DNA from: CAZNRY01 sp964575675
GTDB taxonomy: Bacteria; Eisenbacteria; RBG-16-71-46; CAIMUX01; VGJL01
Assembly: GCA_964575675.1 (NCBI GenBank)
Contig: CAZNRY010000016.1
Coordinates: 1-35,135 of the forward strand
DNA: 35,135 nucleotides
Reading direction: 5' to 3'
This document shows positions 1 to 6,790 of the stretch, one piece after another. The translations under genes and the position numbers were made by a program. Below the pieces are notes generated by a model. That model worked only from the letters and a program-made list of their open reading frames with translations. It had not been told where the DNA came from and ran no database searches. Numbering within the stretch: position 1 is the stretch's first letter; each line of letters starts with the position of its first letter.

Positions 1-558
1 GCGCGCGATGGCCTCGAGGAGTCGACGGGTGACCACCCGGCGCTGGTCCTCGCGGTGGGGAGGAGGATCGCGATCGACAGGAAAAGAAGAGGGGGCCGCC
101 GTCCTCGCCATGCGCGGCGGATCGGGGGTGACCGGCGGGGCCGGCAGAGATGGCGGAGCCGATGTGCTCGACGCGGGCGGTGGGGCAGGCAACGATGGCG
201 TGGCCGCCGTGTTCGGTGGGGCCGGAACGGCCGGCAACGATGACCTGGCCACGGAGTTTGACGTGGTCGGCGGAGTTGTCGTGACCAGTGGGGTCGTCGT
301 GCGTACCGGAGTCGTCACGGGAGGCAGAGTCGATGCGGCCCCCGCCGCCTTTGTGTCCGTGGAAGCTGCGGTGGCCGGAACTGACGCGCCTCCCGTCGCA
401 TTGGCGTCGGTCGGGGACGCGGTAGGCAACGGGGGCGGCGCAAGAGGAGGCGCGGCGTGCAACGGATTCATCGCACGCGGACGAGACGGCGCTGCCCTCC
501 GCGCTGTGCGCGCCGGCGCTCGTCGTGCGATTGCGTGTTTCCCTTCGATTGACATCAT
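1..558 (-). CDS. Pro/Ala/Thr-rich hypothetical protein, 3' part outside the window
   Basis: An open frame runs on the minus strand from ATG 558 (preceded by GGGAAAG) to the left edge without a stop, giving 186 codons. The first in-frame upstream stop is at 630-628. The visible part starts with a basic Arg/Ala-rich stretch (about residues 1-40), then a long Pro/Thr/Ala/Ser-rich linker of TTPP and PAPP type, then a less biased charged segment (HREDQRRVVTRRLLEAIAR) that may start a folded domain. No known family is recognised. The opposite strand is also open across the same bases, with the same wobble positions, so codon bias cannot choose the strand. I prefer minus because the neighbours lie on it and a Pro-rich linker is a common protein feature. 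The call is tentative. Confidence 0.4.
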   Translation of the reverse strand, partial: MMSIEGKHAIARRAPARTARRAAPSRPRAMNPLHAAPPLAPPPLPTASPTDANATGGASVPATAASTDTKAAGAASTLPPVTTPVRTTTPLVTTTPPTTSNSVARSSLPAVPAPPNTAATPSLPAPPPASSTSAPPSLPAPPVTPDPPRMARTAAPSSFPVDRDPPPHREDQRRVVTRRLLEAIAR

Positions 559-1158
559 GGTCCACGCTTTCCCGAAGTAGTAATGAGTTACTAAGAGGGA
601 CAAGCAAGACGCGGGCCGAAAGCGGGCCTACGTGAGGGCGCGTGCAGAAGTGTCGAAAACACAGGAATGGCGCGACATTCCCGATGGTGAGGGCTCAACC
701 CGACGAACGATCCGGCAAGATCGCGACGTCTACACGTCGACGAAACGTCGAAGGACGGACAGCCGCAAGAAACGATGCGGCCTGCGCCGAGGATGGTAGA
801 TCGCGCCTGTCGCTCTCGAGTGACTCATTCGGGGCATCGCCTTCGCTCGGCGCATCCCGCTCGGCGCATGGCGCAGCTCGCTGCGGCATCGCTCCTGCAT
901 GACCGCCTTGGGCCTGCGGCTCGTTCGCCATGTCCCTTCATGCGGCTGCTCCGGCGGTAGACTGTCACGGGCAATCGCGCCGCTCTTGCCCCGCCTGCGC
1001 TCTGGCGTTGCGCTACGAGACATGGCCGCACGCCCGCGGATCCTGGGCGAATCATTCGGGGCGTGCCTCCGCTCGGTGTCTGTCGCGCTCGCTTGGCGCA
1101 TCCCGCTCGGCCGGCTAAACAAGCAGGGCGCCAGCCTCGCGGGCGCGCCAGCTCGCGC
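559..1158. other. 600-bp gap without a supported gene
   Basis: Short open frames exist on both strands, but they are Arg/Ser/Pro-rich, lack ribosome binding sites and resemble no family. The region carries two copies of a dispersed GC-rich repeat, listed separately. I see no tRNA, rRNA or clear promoter here. Confidence 0.6.
826..870 (+). repeat. Dispersed intergenic repeat, copy 1 (left block only)
   Basis: The block begins CATTCGGGGCATCGCC and continues with CGCTCGGCGCAT. Close variants begin at 1053 and 4073, always outside genes. The part just upstream (a CGCCTG-type stretch) is also loosely similar to that before copy 2. It looks like a short extragenic repeat family; its function is unknown. 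Confidence 0.5.
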
Positions 1159-1160
1159 TT
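1053..1160 (+). repeat. Dispersed intergenic repeat, copy 2
   Basis: It starts with CATTCGGGGCGTGCCTCCG and ends with a conserved right block at 1133-1160 (AGCCTCGCGGGCGCGCCAGC). The same left and right blocks bound a longer element at 4073-4320. The right end touches the stop codon of the cyclophilin-fusion gene (1159-1161), so the repeat forms the 3' flank of that transcript. Confidence 0.5.
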
Positions 1161-3420
1161 ACCGCACCGGCCGGATTGACTCGATCGGGTCGCCCTGGAT
1201 CAGGCGATCGACGACGTCCATCCCGTCCACGACCTGACCGAAGACCGTGTAGCGTCCGTCGAGGTGGGGCTGTGGGCTGTGGCAGATGAAGAACTGGCTT
1301 CCGCCCGTGTCCTTGCCCGACAGCGCCATCCCGACCGCGCCCGTCACGAATCGCTTCTCGTTGATCTCGCATCGGACAGCATATCCGGGTCCGCCGTAAC
1401 CGTCCCCGCGCGGGCAGCCATCCTGCGCGACGAAGTCGGGGACGATCCGGTGCCAGCGGCCCCGATCGTAGAAGCCGGACTCGGCGAGGCGCACGAAGTT
1501 CCAGCATGTGAGCGGCGCATCGCCCGCCAAGAGACGGATCCGCACCGCGCCCCGCGATGTTCGGATCTCGACCTGATGATCCTCCTCCGCCCAGCGCAGG
1601 ATCGTCGCGTATTCGGCGCGGGAGCGCCCCGTCTCGATTGGCGGCTCTGCGGAGGCTTCGGTGAGCTGCTTCGCGGCCAGGATCCGCCGCGCTTGCCCGC
1701 GAACTTGGGGGTCGTTCGATGACAGAGCCTCGCGGAGGATCGCCTGCGCCACAGGATCGCCCACGAAGCGTTCGAGCTGGCCGACGATCGAAAGGGTCTC
1801 GTCATTTACGCGATCCGTCCGCGCCCGCTTCCACTGCCGCGCGAGCAGGGCAATCCAGTCTGGCCATCCCGCGGCTTGCGCGGTCGAGCCGGCCGTCGGT
1901 GCGTCCGAGGCCGCCGCCGGCGCGTCCGGGTCCGCGCCCCGCTCAACATAGCTCGAGTCGGCGAGCACGGATCCCGCCGCCTCGATCGTGATCGCGCGCA
2001 GCACGGGATCGGGGGATGAGAGAAGCCAGTCGAGCCGTGACTCCATCGCGGCGAGGAGGCTCTGCCCCGCGGGCCGCGCCGACGCCGCCAGTCTGAGTGC
2101 CGGCTCGACGGCTGTTTTCGCGACGCGCGGATCATCGTGAAGGAGTCGATCGAGGAGGTCGCGATCGGCTGCGCCCGACGGGTCGAGGATCTCAGGCACC
2201 GCGGCCCGCAGGGGCCAGGATTTGCTCTGTGCGAGGGATCGCGCGAGATCTGTGATCGCGATCCGGACGCTCTCCGCCCCGGCAGGCGCGGCCGTCTCGA
2301 GCATCGACTTCCAGCGCGCGGCGAGCGCAAGTGACGCGACCTCGCGCTCGCGGTCGCTCAGATCCTGCCGTCCAAGCACCCCCCCCAAGTCCACGATCGC
2401 TCCCGTGACGGCGTTGCTTTGTCCCATCGCCTCGACCGCAGCGATCCGCACGTTCGGGTTGCCATCCTCGAGCGCCGGTCGCAGCAGCGACATGTCGACC
2501 GCGACTTCGGATTTCGTCGGCCCGCCCGTATCGGCCGCAGCGGGTTGCGCGGCCGGGGAGGTCAACGCGCGGACGGCCTCCACGCGAACCCGCCAATCTA
2601 AATCGGAGAGCGCCGTTCGAAGTGCACCGCGCGCTTCATCGTCCGCGAAAGAACCCAAACCGCGCATTGCCGCGAGACGGCAGAGCACGCTGGGATCTGC
2701 GGCGCGGGCGAGCAGGACGGCCCGGATCTGCGATCGCGCCTCCTCCGAAAGCGAAGCGCCTCCCGGGATGGGAGTTCGTCCTTGGGCGGCCGCGCCGAGC
2801 ATCCGCATGAGCGCGTACGATGCCTTCCCGCGGAGATCGTCGCCTACCTGCGGGGCGCCGGCCAACCGGACGAGCTCCTTGCACGCGCTCGATGCCTGCA
2901 TCTGCCAGGACGCAATCGCCGCCGCCTCGCTCACCTCACGGTTCGTATCGGAGAGTGTCGCGACGCAGATCGACTTGAATCGTCCCGCGCGGAGCTTCCC
3001 GAGTCCCTCGACGGCCAGCGCGCGGACATGCGGTTCCCGCTCCCCGTTTCCGCGAAGAAGGAGCGCTAAGGGAATCGCGGCGGCGCTGTCCTCGATCTCT
3101 CCGAGCGCGAAGGCGGCCTTCGCCCGCACGATGGGGTCACGGTCGTGAAGAAGCGCGGCGAGCGGGTCGATCGCCCGCGCGTCTCCGATCCGACCGGCCG
3201 CGATCGCGGCGCGCCCGCGCGTGGCGGGGTCGTTCGATGCGAGGAATGCGATGAGTTCGGCGCCGAAGTCCCTGCGGTCTTCGAGGCGAAGGATCGCGAC
3301 GGCCGGATCTGTAGCCCGCAGCCCGTGGCGCGATGGATCGGATGGAGGGGGATCTCCCGCAGCGGCGATTGTCGCGGAGAGAAAAGCGAAGCCGCAAAGA
3401 AGAGCAGCCGCGTTTCTCAT
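1159..3420 (-). CDS. Secreted HEAT-repeat protein with C-terminal cyclophilin peptidyl-prolyl isomerase domain
   Basis: The 753-residue product starts with a signal peptide (about residues 1-21, MRNAAALLCGFAFL then AAAG). Residues about 35-560 are helical HEAT/PBS-lyase-type repeats (for example GRAAIAAGRIGDARAIDPLA). Residues about 605-753 are a cyclophilin-type PPIase, shown by NFVRLAESGFYD, WHRIVPDFVAQDGCP, GYGGPGY, GSQFFICHSPQPHLDG and YTVFGQV. The family catalyses cis-trans isomerisation of prolyl bonds, so this is probably an envelope folding factor whose HEAT solenoid binds clients. The catalytic Arg is present (in WHRIVPDF; cyclophilins have FHRV). It starts 2 bases after the stop of the DinB-like gene, so the two are likely co-transcribed; GAGAG upstream can serve as ribosome binding site. 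Fusion of a cyclophilin to HEAT repeats is uncommon. Domain calls are firm; the client role is inference. Confidence 0.9.
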   Translation of the reverse strand: MRNAAALLCGFAFLSATIAAAGDPPPSDPSRHGLRATDPAVAILRLEDRRDFGAELIAFLASNDPATRGRAAIAAGRIGDARAIDPLAALLHDRDPIVRAKAAFALGEIEDSAAAIPLALLLRGNGEREPHVRALAVEGLGKLRAGRFKSICVATLSDTNREVSEAAAIASWQMQASSACKELVRLAGAPQVGDDLRGKASYALMRMLGAAAQGRTPIPGGASLSEEARSQIRAVLLARAADPSVLCRLAAMRGLGSFADDEARGALRTALSDLDWRVRVEAVRALTSPAAQPAAADTGGPTKSEVAVDMSLLRPALEDGNPNVRIAAVEAMGQSNAVTGAIVDLGGVLGRQDLSDREREVASLALAARWKSMLETAAPAGAESVRIAITDLARSLAQSKSWPLRAAVPEILDPSGAADRDLLDRLLHDDPRVAKTAVEPALRLAASARPAGQSLLAAMESRLDWLLSSPDPVLRAITIEAAGSVLADSSYVERGADPDAPAAASDAPTAGSTAQAAGWPDWIALLARQWKRARTDRVNDETLSIVGQLERFVGDPVAQAILREALSSNDPQVRGQARRILAAKQLTEASAEPPIETGRSRAEYATILRWAEEDHQVEIRTSRGAVRIRLLAGDAPLTCWNFVRLAESGFYDRGRWHRIVPDFVAQDGCPRGDGYGGPGYAVRCEINEKRFVTGAVGMALSGKDTGGSQFFICHSPQPHLDGRYTVFGQVVDGMDVVDRLIQGDPIESIRPVR

Positions 3421-3422
3421 CT

Positions 3423-3998
3423 TCAGCTCTCGCCGCGGGGACGATCGCTCAAAACCGGGGGCTCGCCGGCTCCGAGCATCCTGCGCGTCATCGCGATCTC
3501 CCCGCGATGATGCGCCTCGTGGGTGAGCACGTGATTCAGGATCCAGCGGACCGTGAAGACTTCCTGATTTTCGGGGCGGCGCGGGTCGTTCCAGATTCGT
3601 TTCCCGTCGAGGTCCTTGTCGTTGATTCCGGCCAGAACCTCCTCCGTTTCGATGCGCAGGTCCGAGAGGATCCCGACGAAGAATGTGCCCGAGGCGCGCG
3701 CGGCCTGGGGAGCGTGCTGCCGGCCGAAGATGTCCATCCGATAGAGCTCGCGGCGTTCGGCGGGCAAGGGGCGTCCGCCGATCCGCTCGACGATCCAGAA
3801 CGCTTCGGATTCCGCGATGTGCGTGAGCAAGGTCCCGATGCTGTTCATGTTGGGAGCGGGGATCGATGCGAGATGGTCGGGCCCGAGATCGTGGAGGAGC
3901 AGAAGGGTGCCGAGCCGCAGCTCATCGAGCGCGGCAAGCCAACGTCCCACCTCGTGGGTCAGTCCCCGTGCGGGGGAGAGATCTCTGAATCTTCGCAT
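3423..3998 (-). CDS. DinB/YfiT-like four-helix-bundle metal protein
   Basis: The 191-residue protein has the DinB-superfamily pattern: His60 in LLTHIAESE and His160 plus His164 in LTHEAHHRGEI, the usual three-His metal site. Its length is slightly above the common 150-175. Family members include metal-dependent thiol-S-transferases and proteins of unknown activity; the sequence does not show which. No signal peptide is seen, so it should be cytoplasmic. The ATG at 3998 lacks a good Shine-Dalgarno sequence (ATTGCCGCC precedes it), so the start is only moderately sure. It is first in a two-gene unit with the HEAT-cyclophilin gene, 2 bases apart, although one product is cytoplasmic and the other exported. 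Confidence 0.85.
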   Translation of the reverse strand: MRRFRDLSPARGLTHEVGRWLAALDELRLGTLLLLHDLGPDHLASIPAPNMNSIGTLLTHIAESEAFWIVERIGGRPLPAERRELYRMDIFGRQHAPQAARASGTFFVGILSDLRIETEEVLAGINDKDLDGKRIWNDPRRPENQEVFTVRWILNHVLTHEAHHRGEIAMTRRMLGAGEPPVLSDRPRGES

Positions 3999-4072
3999 GG
4001 CGGCAATGATAATCTTGCGGTTCCCGTCGTGCCAGCTCGCCCATGCTTCTTGCCCATGCTTCTCCGGGCGGC

Positions 4073-4320
4073 CATTCGGGGGACGCCTCCGCTCGGCGCA
4101 TGGGACAGGTCATTCGGCTGACGCTGGCCGGGACAAATGGTCCCTCCGGACCGGCGCTCGCTCGGGGAAGAACGAGCATCCTGGCTCGCGCCTGCGGCCC
4201 ACTTCGCGCGGCGAGCATCGGAGTTACCCGCAGGTCGCGTCCGCGCGGCGGGCAGCTCCTGCGGGACCATCTGCCCCCGCCAGCGTCAGCCGGCCTCGCG
4301 GGCGCACCGGCTTGCGCATG
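4073..4320 (+). repeat. Dispersed intergenic repeat, copy 3, with long inverted repeat
   Basis: It shares its left block (CATTCGGGGGACGCCTCCGC) with copies at 826 and 1053 and its right block (4291-4320, CGGCCTCGCGGGCGCACCGG) with the copy at 1133-1160. Inside, arms at 4116-4144 and 4263-4291 are inverted repeats of each other, matching at 26 of 29 positions, separated by 118 bases. A transcript could fold into a long hairpin. Copy 2 lacks this middle part, so it looks like an insertion between conserved ends, or copy 2 is a deletion form. Confidence 0.55.
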
Positions 4321-4359
4321 CATGATCGCCCGCGGGTCTTCGATCCGCACCCCCAAGCG

Positions 4360-4393
4360 AAGACCCGCCCGGAATCGCTCCCGGGCGGGTCTT
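4360..4393 (-). terminator. Terminator-like hairpin after the thioredoxin-like gene
   Basis: A perfect 13-bp stem (AAGACCCGCCCGG with CCGGGCGGGTCTT) closes an 8-base loop, 36 bases past the stop of the minus-strand gene. No strong T-run follows on either strand, so termination may be weak or depend on the hairpin alone. Confidence 0.55.
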
Positions 4394-4428
4394 GGTCAGA
4401 GCGCCCCGGTTCGGGGGCGTGTCGGCGA

Positions 4429-6441
4429 TTACCTCGTCAGGACGAGCTTTCCGCTCGGCTCATCCTGGCCGGCACGCAGGCGGTAGAAGTAGACGCCCGA
4501 CGGCGCCAGGTTCCCCGCGGCATTGCGGCCGTCCCAGAGGACATTGTGCGATCCGGCCGGACGAACCTCATCGACCAGGTTCCGCACCAGGGAGCCGTCC
4601 AGCGCGTAGATGCCGAGCCGGACCGACCTGGCCGCGGGCAGATCGAACCGAAGGTTCGCGCTGCCGGGCGCGGGGTTCGGATAGGCGCCCACCCTTGCGG
4701 AGCGCGCGACGAGCGGAAGGTCGTCCGCCGCGGCCGGAACGAGCCCGAACCACGCGAGGACCCTTTGCATCAGGAGATCGCGGTTCGCCTGGGTCGTGAT
4801 CGTCTCGTATCCGAAGCCGAGGTAGACGATCTTGGTCGTCCCGGTGTCGACCTTGATCCCCGCCTTGTAGGTCGCGTTGTAGGTGAAGATGTTGGAGGCG
4901 AATGCATCCCGGGCATTGATCGCATCCGGATACGGATTCAGGGCGGCCGTGAGCGCCATGGACATTCCGTTCGAGACGGGATCGCCCGCCACGCCGGTCA
5001 CCGAGTTGACGTTCGTGTCGTCGATGACGTAGGTGGCGTGGAGATTCGCATTGTACCAGGCCGGGTCGTAGTTGCCCGAGCTGGACGTGCACAGCTCCCA
5101 CCCGATGTCCTGGCCCGAGAGGAAGAGCTTGCCGCCGCCGGCGAGGTAGCTCGTGATCGCCGCGCGATCCGTCGACGTCAGGGTCGGGTAGGCGAGGGCG
5201 CACGACCAGACGGCGACGGGGAAGTTCGCGAGGATCGGGCCGGTGATGGTGGCGAAGTTCGTGTCCCAAACGCCGTAGCTTGCGCCATAGGCGGTCAGGG
5301 CCGTCTTCAGGTATCCCTGATACGTGCTGTTGCCGCCATCATCAACGAGCAGGACCTGGACATCGTCTGTGATGTAGGTGTAACCGATCTCGCGCGTTCT
5401 GCCGGGGAGGTTTGCCGAGGTCAGGACGATCTTGGGGCCGCCGTATCCATAACCGACCGGTGAGACATTCATGTGGAAAGTGTGGCCTTCGCCGGGGGCG
5501 AGGAATATGTCGAAGAAGCTGTCGATGGTCGTCACCCCGTCCGTGAACTCGCAGCCCCAGGCCGCCGGGACGGCGCTGCGATCGAGCGTGACCCGGATCA
5601 CGTCGGGCTGGGTTCCGCCGTTGAAAACGGCGAAGTCATCGTACGAGTAGGTCCCCGTCGGGGAGCCCACGACGGCCCGGTCGCCCTTCGCCCAGAACCG
5701 CGGCGAGTAGGCCGGCTGGGGGCGGGAGTTCGCGCCCTGAAGAACCGTCTTGCCGGTGTCGTCCTGGACGAAAACGGCGAGCCAGAGGTCGGCCGTCTTC
5801 CATGCGGGATCCAGCGAGAAGGCCTGGTTGACGTTCTGCACCTGTCCGAGCGTCGAGACACTCAGGGCGACGTCGGGGAGCATGTCGCGCGTCACGTCGA
5901 CCATGTTCTCGCCGTTGTAGGGGTTCGTGACGTTGTTCTCGAGGATCGCCATGCGGATCTTGACGTTGGCGATGCTCGTCGCAATCGTCTCGGCGACCTC
6001 GATGTCCAGATCGATCGAGCCGGCTGGCTGCAGGAGATCGATGCTGTTGATCGTGATCTTGAGGGGGGAGGGCTTCCCGATCCCCGTGCCGACGATCGGA
6101 TCGTACGATGCGCCGGTGGCGACGACCGTGCCGCCGCCGATCACCTGGCTCTTCCCGTCGAAGATGACGGTCGGAAATCCGGTGACCCCGTAGTACGCGA
6201 TCCGCGCGTTCGTCTCGGCGGTGTAGAGCTGGCCGCCGCCGCTCGACGAGTAGTAGCGGAGAGACATGAACTCGGTCGCGTCGTAGCGCGTCTTCATCAC
6301 CTCGAGGCCTGCGTAGGCGTCGGGACAATAGACACACCAGGTCGCGGTAGCGTCCTCTGCGATGACTCCTCGCGGAACCTGCGCCCACGCCGCGGGCGTG
6401 AGCAGGGCAAGGACCAGAAGCAGCGCGAGCAAGATCCTCAT
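4429..6441 (-). CDS. Secreted protein with thioredoxin-like domain, GATase1-like domain and FlgD-type C-terminal sorting domain
   Basis: The start is placed at ATG 6441, 11 codons inside the longer frame, because AAGGGGG lies just upstream and a clean signal peptide follows (MRILLALLLVLALLTPAAWA). The mature protein starts with a thioredoxin-like region: redox motif WCVYC (Cys36, Cys39) and the loop TGFPTVIFDG. A beta-sandwich-like middle follows. About residues 370-560 are a glutamine-amidotransferase-like fold (VLLVDDGG, VAVWSCAL, GGGKLFLSGQDIGWE) of the type common in secreted proteins of Eisenbacteria-like genomes. The last about 85 residues are a FlgD Ig-like domain (YPNPAPG, LVRNLVDEV, VLWDGRNAAG, PSGVYFYRL, GKLVLTR). 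Length is 670 residues. The motif suggests disulphide or thiol chemistry outside the cytoplasm; the real substrate is unknown. Confidence 0.88.
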   Translation of the reverse strand: MRILLALLLVLALLTPAAWAQVPRGVIAEDATATWCVYCPDAYAGLEVMKTRYDATEFMSLRYYSSSGGGQLYTAETNARIAYYGVTGFPTVIFDGKSQVIGGGTVVATGASYDPIVGTGIGKPSPLKITINSIDLLQPAGSIDLDIEVAETIATSIANVKIRMAILENNVTNPYNGENMVDVTRDMLPDVALSVSTLGQVQNVNQAFSLDPAWKTADLWLAVFVQDDTGKTVLQGANSRPQPAYSPRFWAKGDRAVVGSPTGTYSYDDFAVFNGGTQPDVIRVTLDRSAVPAAWGCEFTDGVTTIDSFFDIFLAPGEGHTFHMNVSPVGYGYGGPKIVLTSANLPGRTREIGYTYITDDVQVLLVDDGGNSTYQGYLKTALTAYGASYGVWDTNFATITGPILANFPVAVWSCALAYPTLTSTDRAAITSYLAGGGKLFLSGQDIGWELCTSSSGNYDPAWYNANLHATYVIDDTNVNSVTGVAGDPVSNGMSMALTAALNPYPDAINARDAFASNIFTYNATYKAGIKVDTGTTKIVYLGFGYETITTQANRDLLMQRVLAWFGLVPAAADDLPLVARSARVGAYPNPAPGSANLRFDLPAARSVRLGIYALDGSLVRNLVDEVRPAGSHNVLWDGRNAAGNLAPSGVYFYRLRAGQDEPSGKLVLTR

Positions 6442-6517
6442 GTCGTTCCCCCTTGATGAAGATGTACCCAGCATCGGCCCCGTCGCTAGGAGTGCAGCAA
6501 GCCGGTAGCCGCTGACA

Positions 6518-6547
6518 ATTGTACCCGATCTACCTTGTTGATTGGAA
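6518..6547 (-). promoter_or_regulatory. Possible promoter of the thioredoxin-like gene
   Basis: On the minus strand TTCCAA (6547-6542) and TACAAT (6523-6518) are separated by 18 bases, about 75 bases before the chosen ATG. The -10 is good and the -35 weak. Confidence 0.35.
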
Positions 6548-6790
6548 GCACGTTATCGTCGACTGTGGATAAGCCTTCATCGGCGGTGGAATAAGCGCAT
6601 AAGTATTGTAGCCGGCGAATCGCGATGGGAACCTAATGGCCTGTCGCAAGCTAGGGGCGCCGGCGTTCGGCCGGCACGAGGGTCAACATACGGTCCGCGG
6701 CTGTGGCGTCGAAGGAGTTAGGGCCGCCGCCTCAGTCATCGTTTCCCGGCAGCCAGCGCGGCGGGCTGGGATGATTCCGGCGCTAGAGAA
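6548..6790. other. Rest of a 349-bp intergenic gap (6442-6790)
   Basis: No open frame with a ribosome binding site or recognisable similarity was found here. It separates the end of the transketolase-like gene from the promoter region of the thioredoxin-like gene. No terminator hairpin with a T-run is visible. Confidence 0.5.

Larger units (their letters stand above)
3999..4428. other. 430-bp intergenic region with repeat and hairpin
   Basis: This gap separates the 3' end of the thioredoxin-like gene from the start of the DinB-like gene, both on the minus strand. It holds a repeat element with a long inverted repeat (4073-4320) and a terminator-like hairpin (4360-4393). No gene is supported. 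A TATCAT hexamer about 10 bases before the DinB-like start could be a -10 box, but no matching -35 is visible. Confidence 0.6.

Noticed and set aside
8..580. Plus-strand Gly/Val/Ala-rich open frame at the left edge
   Set aside because: It is the mirror of the minus-strand Pro-rich frame with shared wobble positions. It has no recognisable domain, and neighbouring genes are on the minus strand. It cannot be fully excluded.
3817..6456. Long plus-strand frames opposite the thioredoxin-like gene
   Set aside because: They are antisense frames in high-GC DNA, Arg/Asp/Val-rich, without ribosome binding sites or family similarity, while the opposite strand encodes clear domains.
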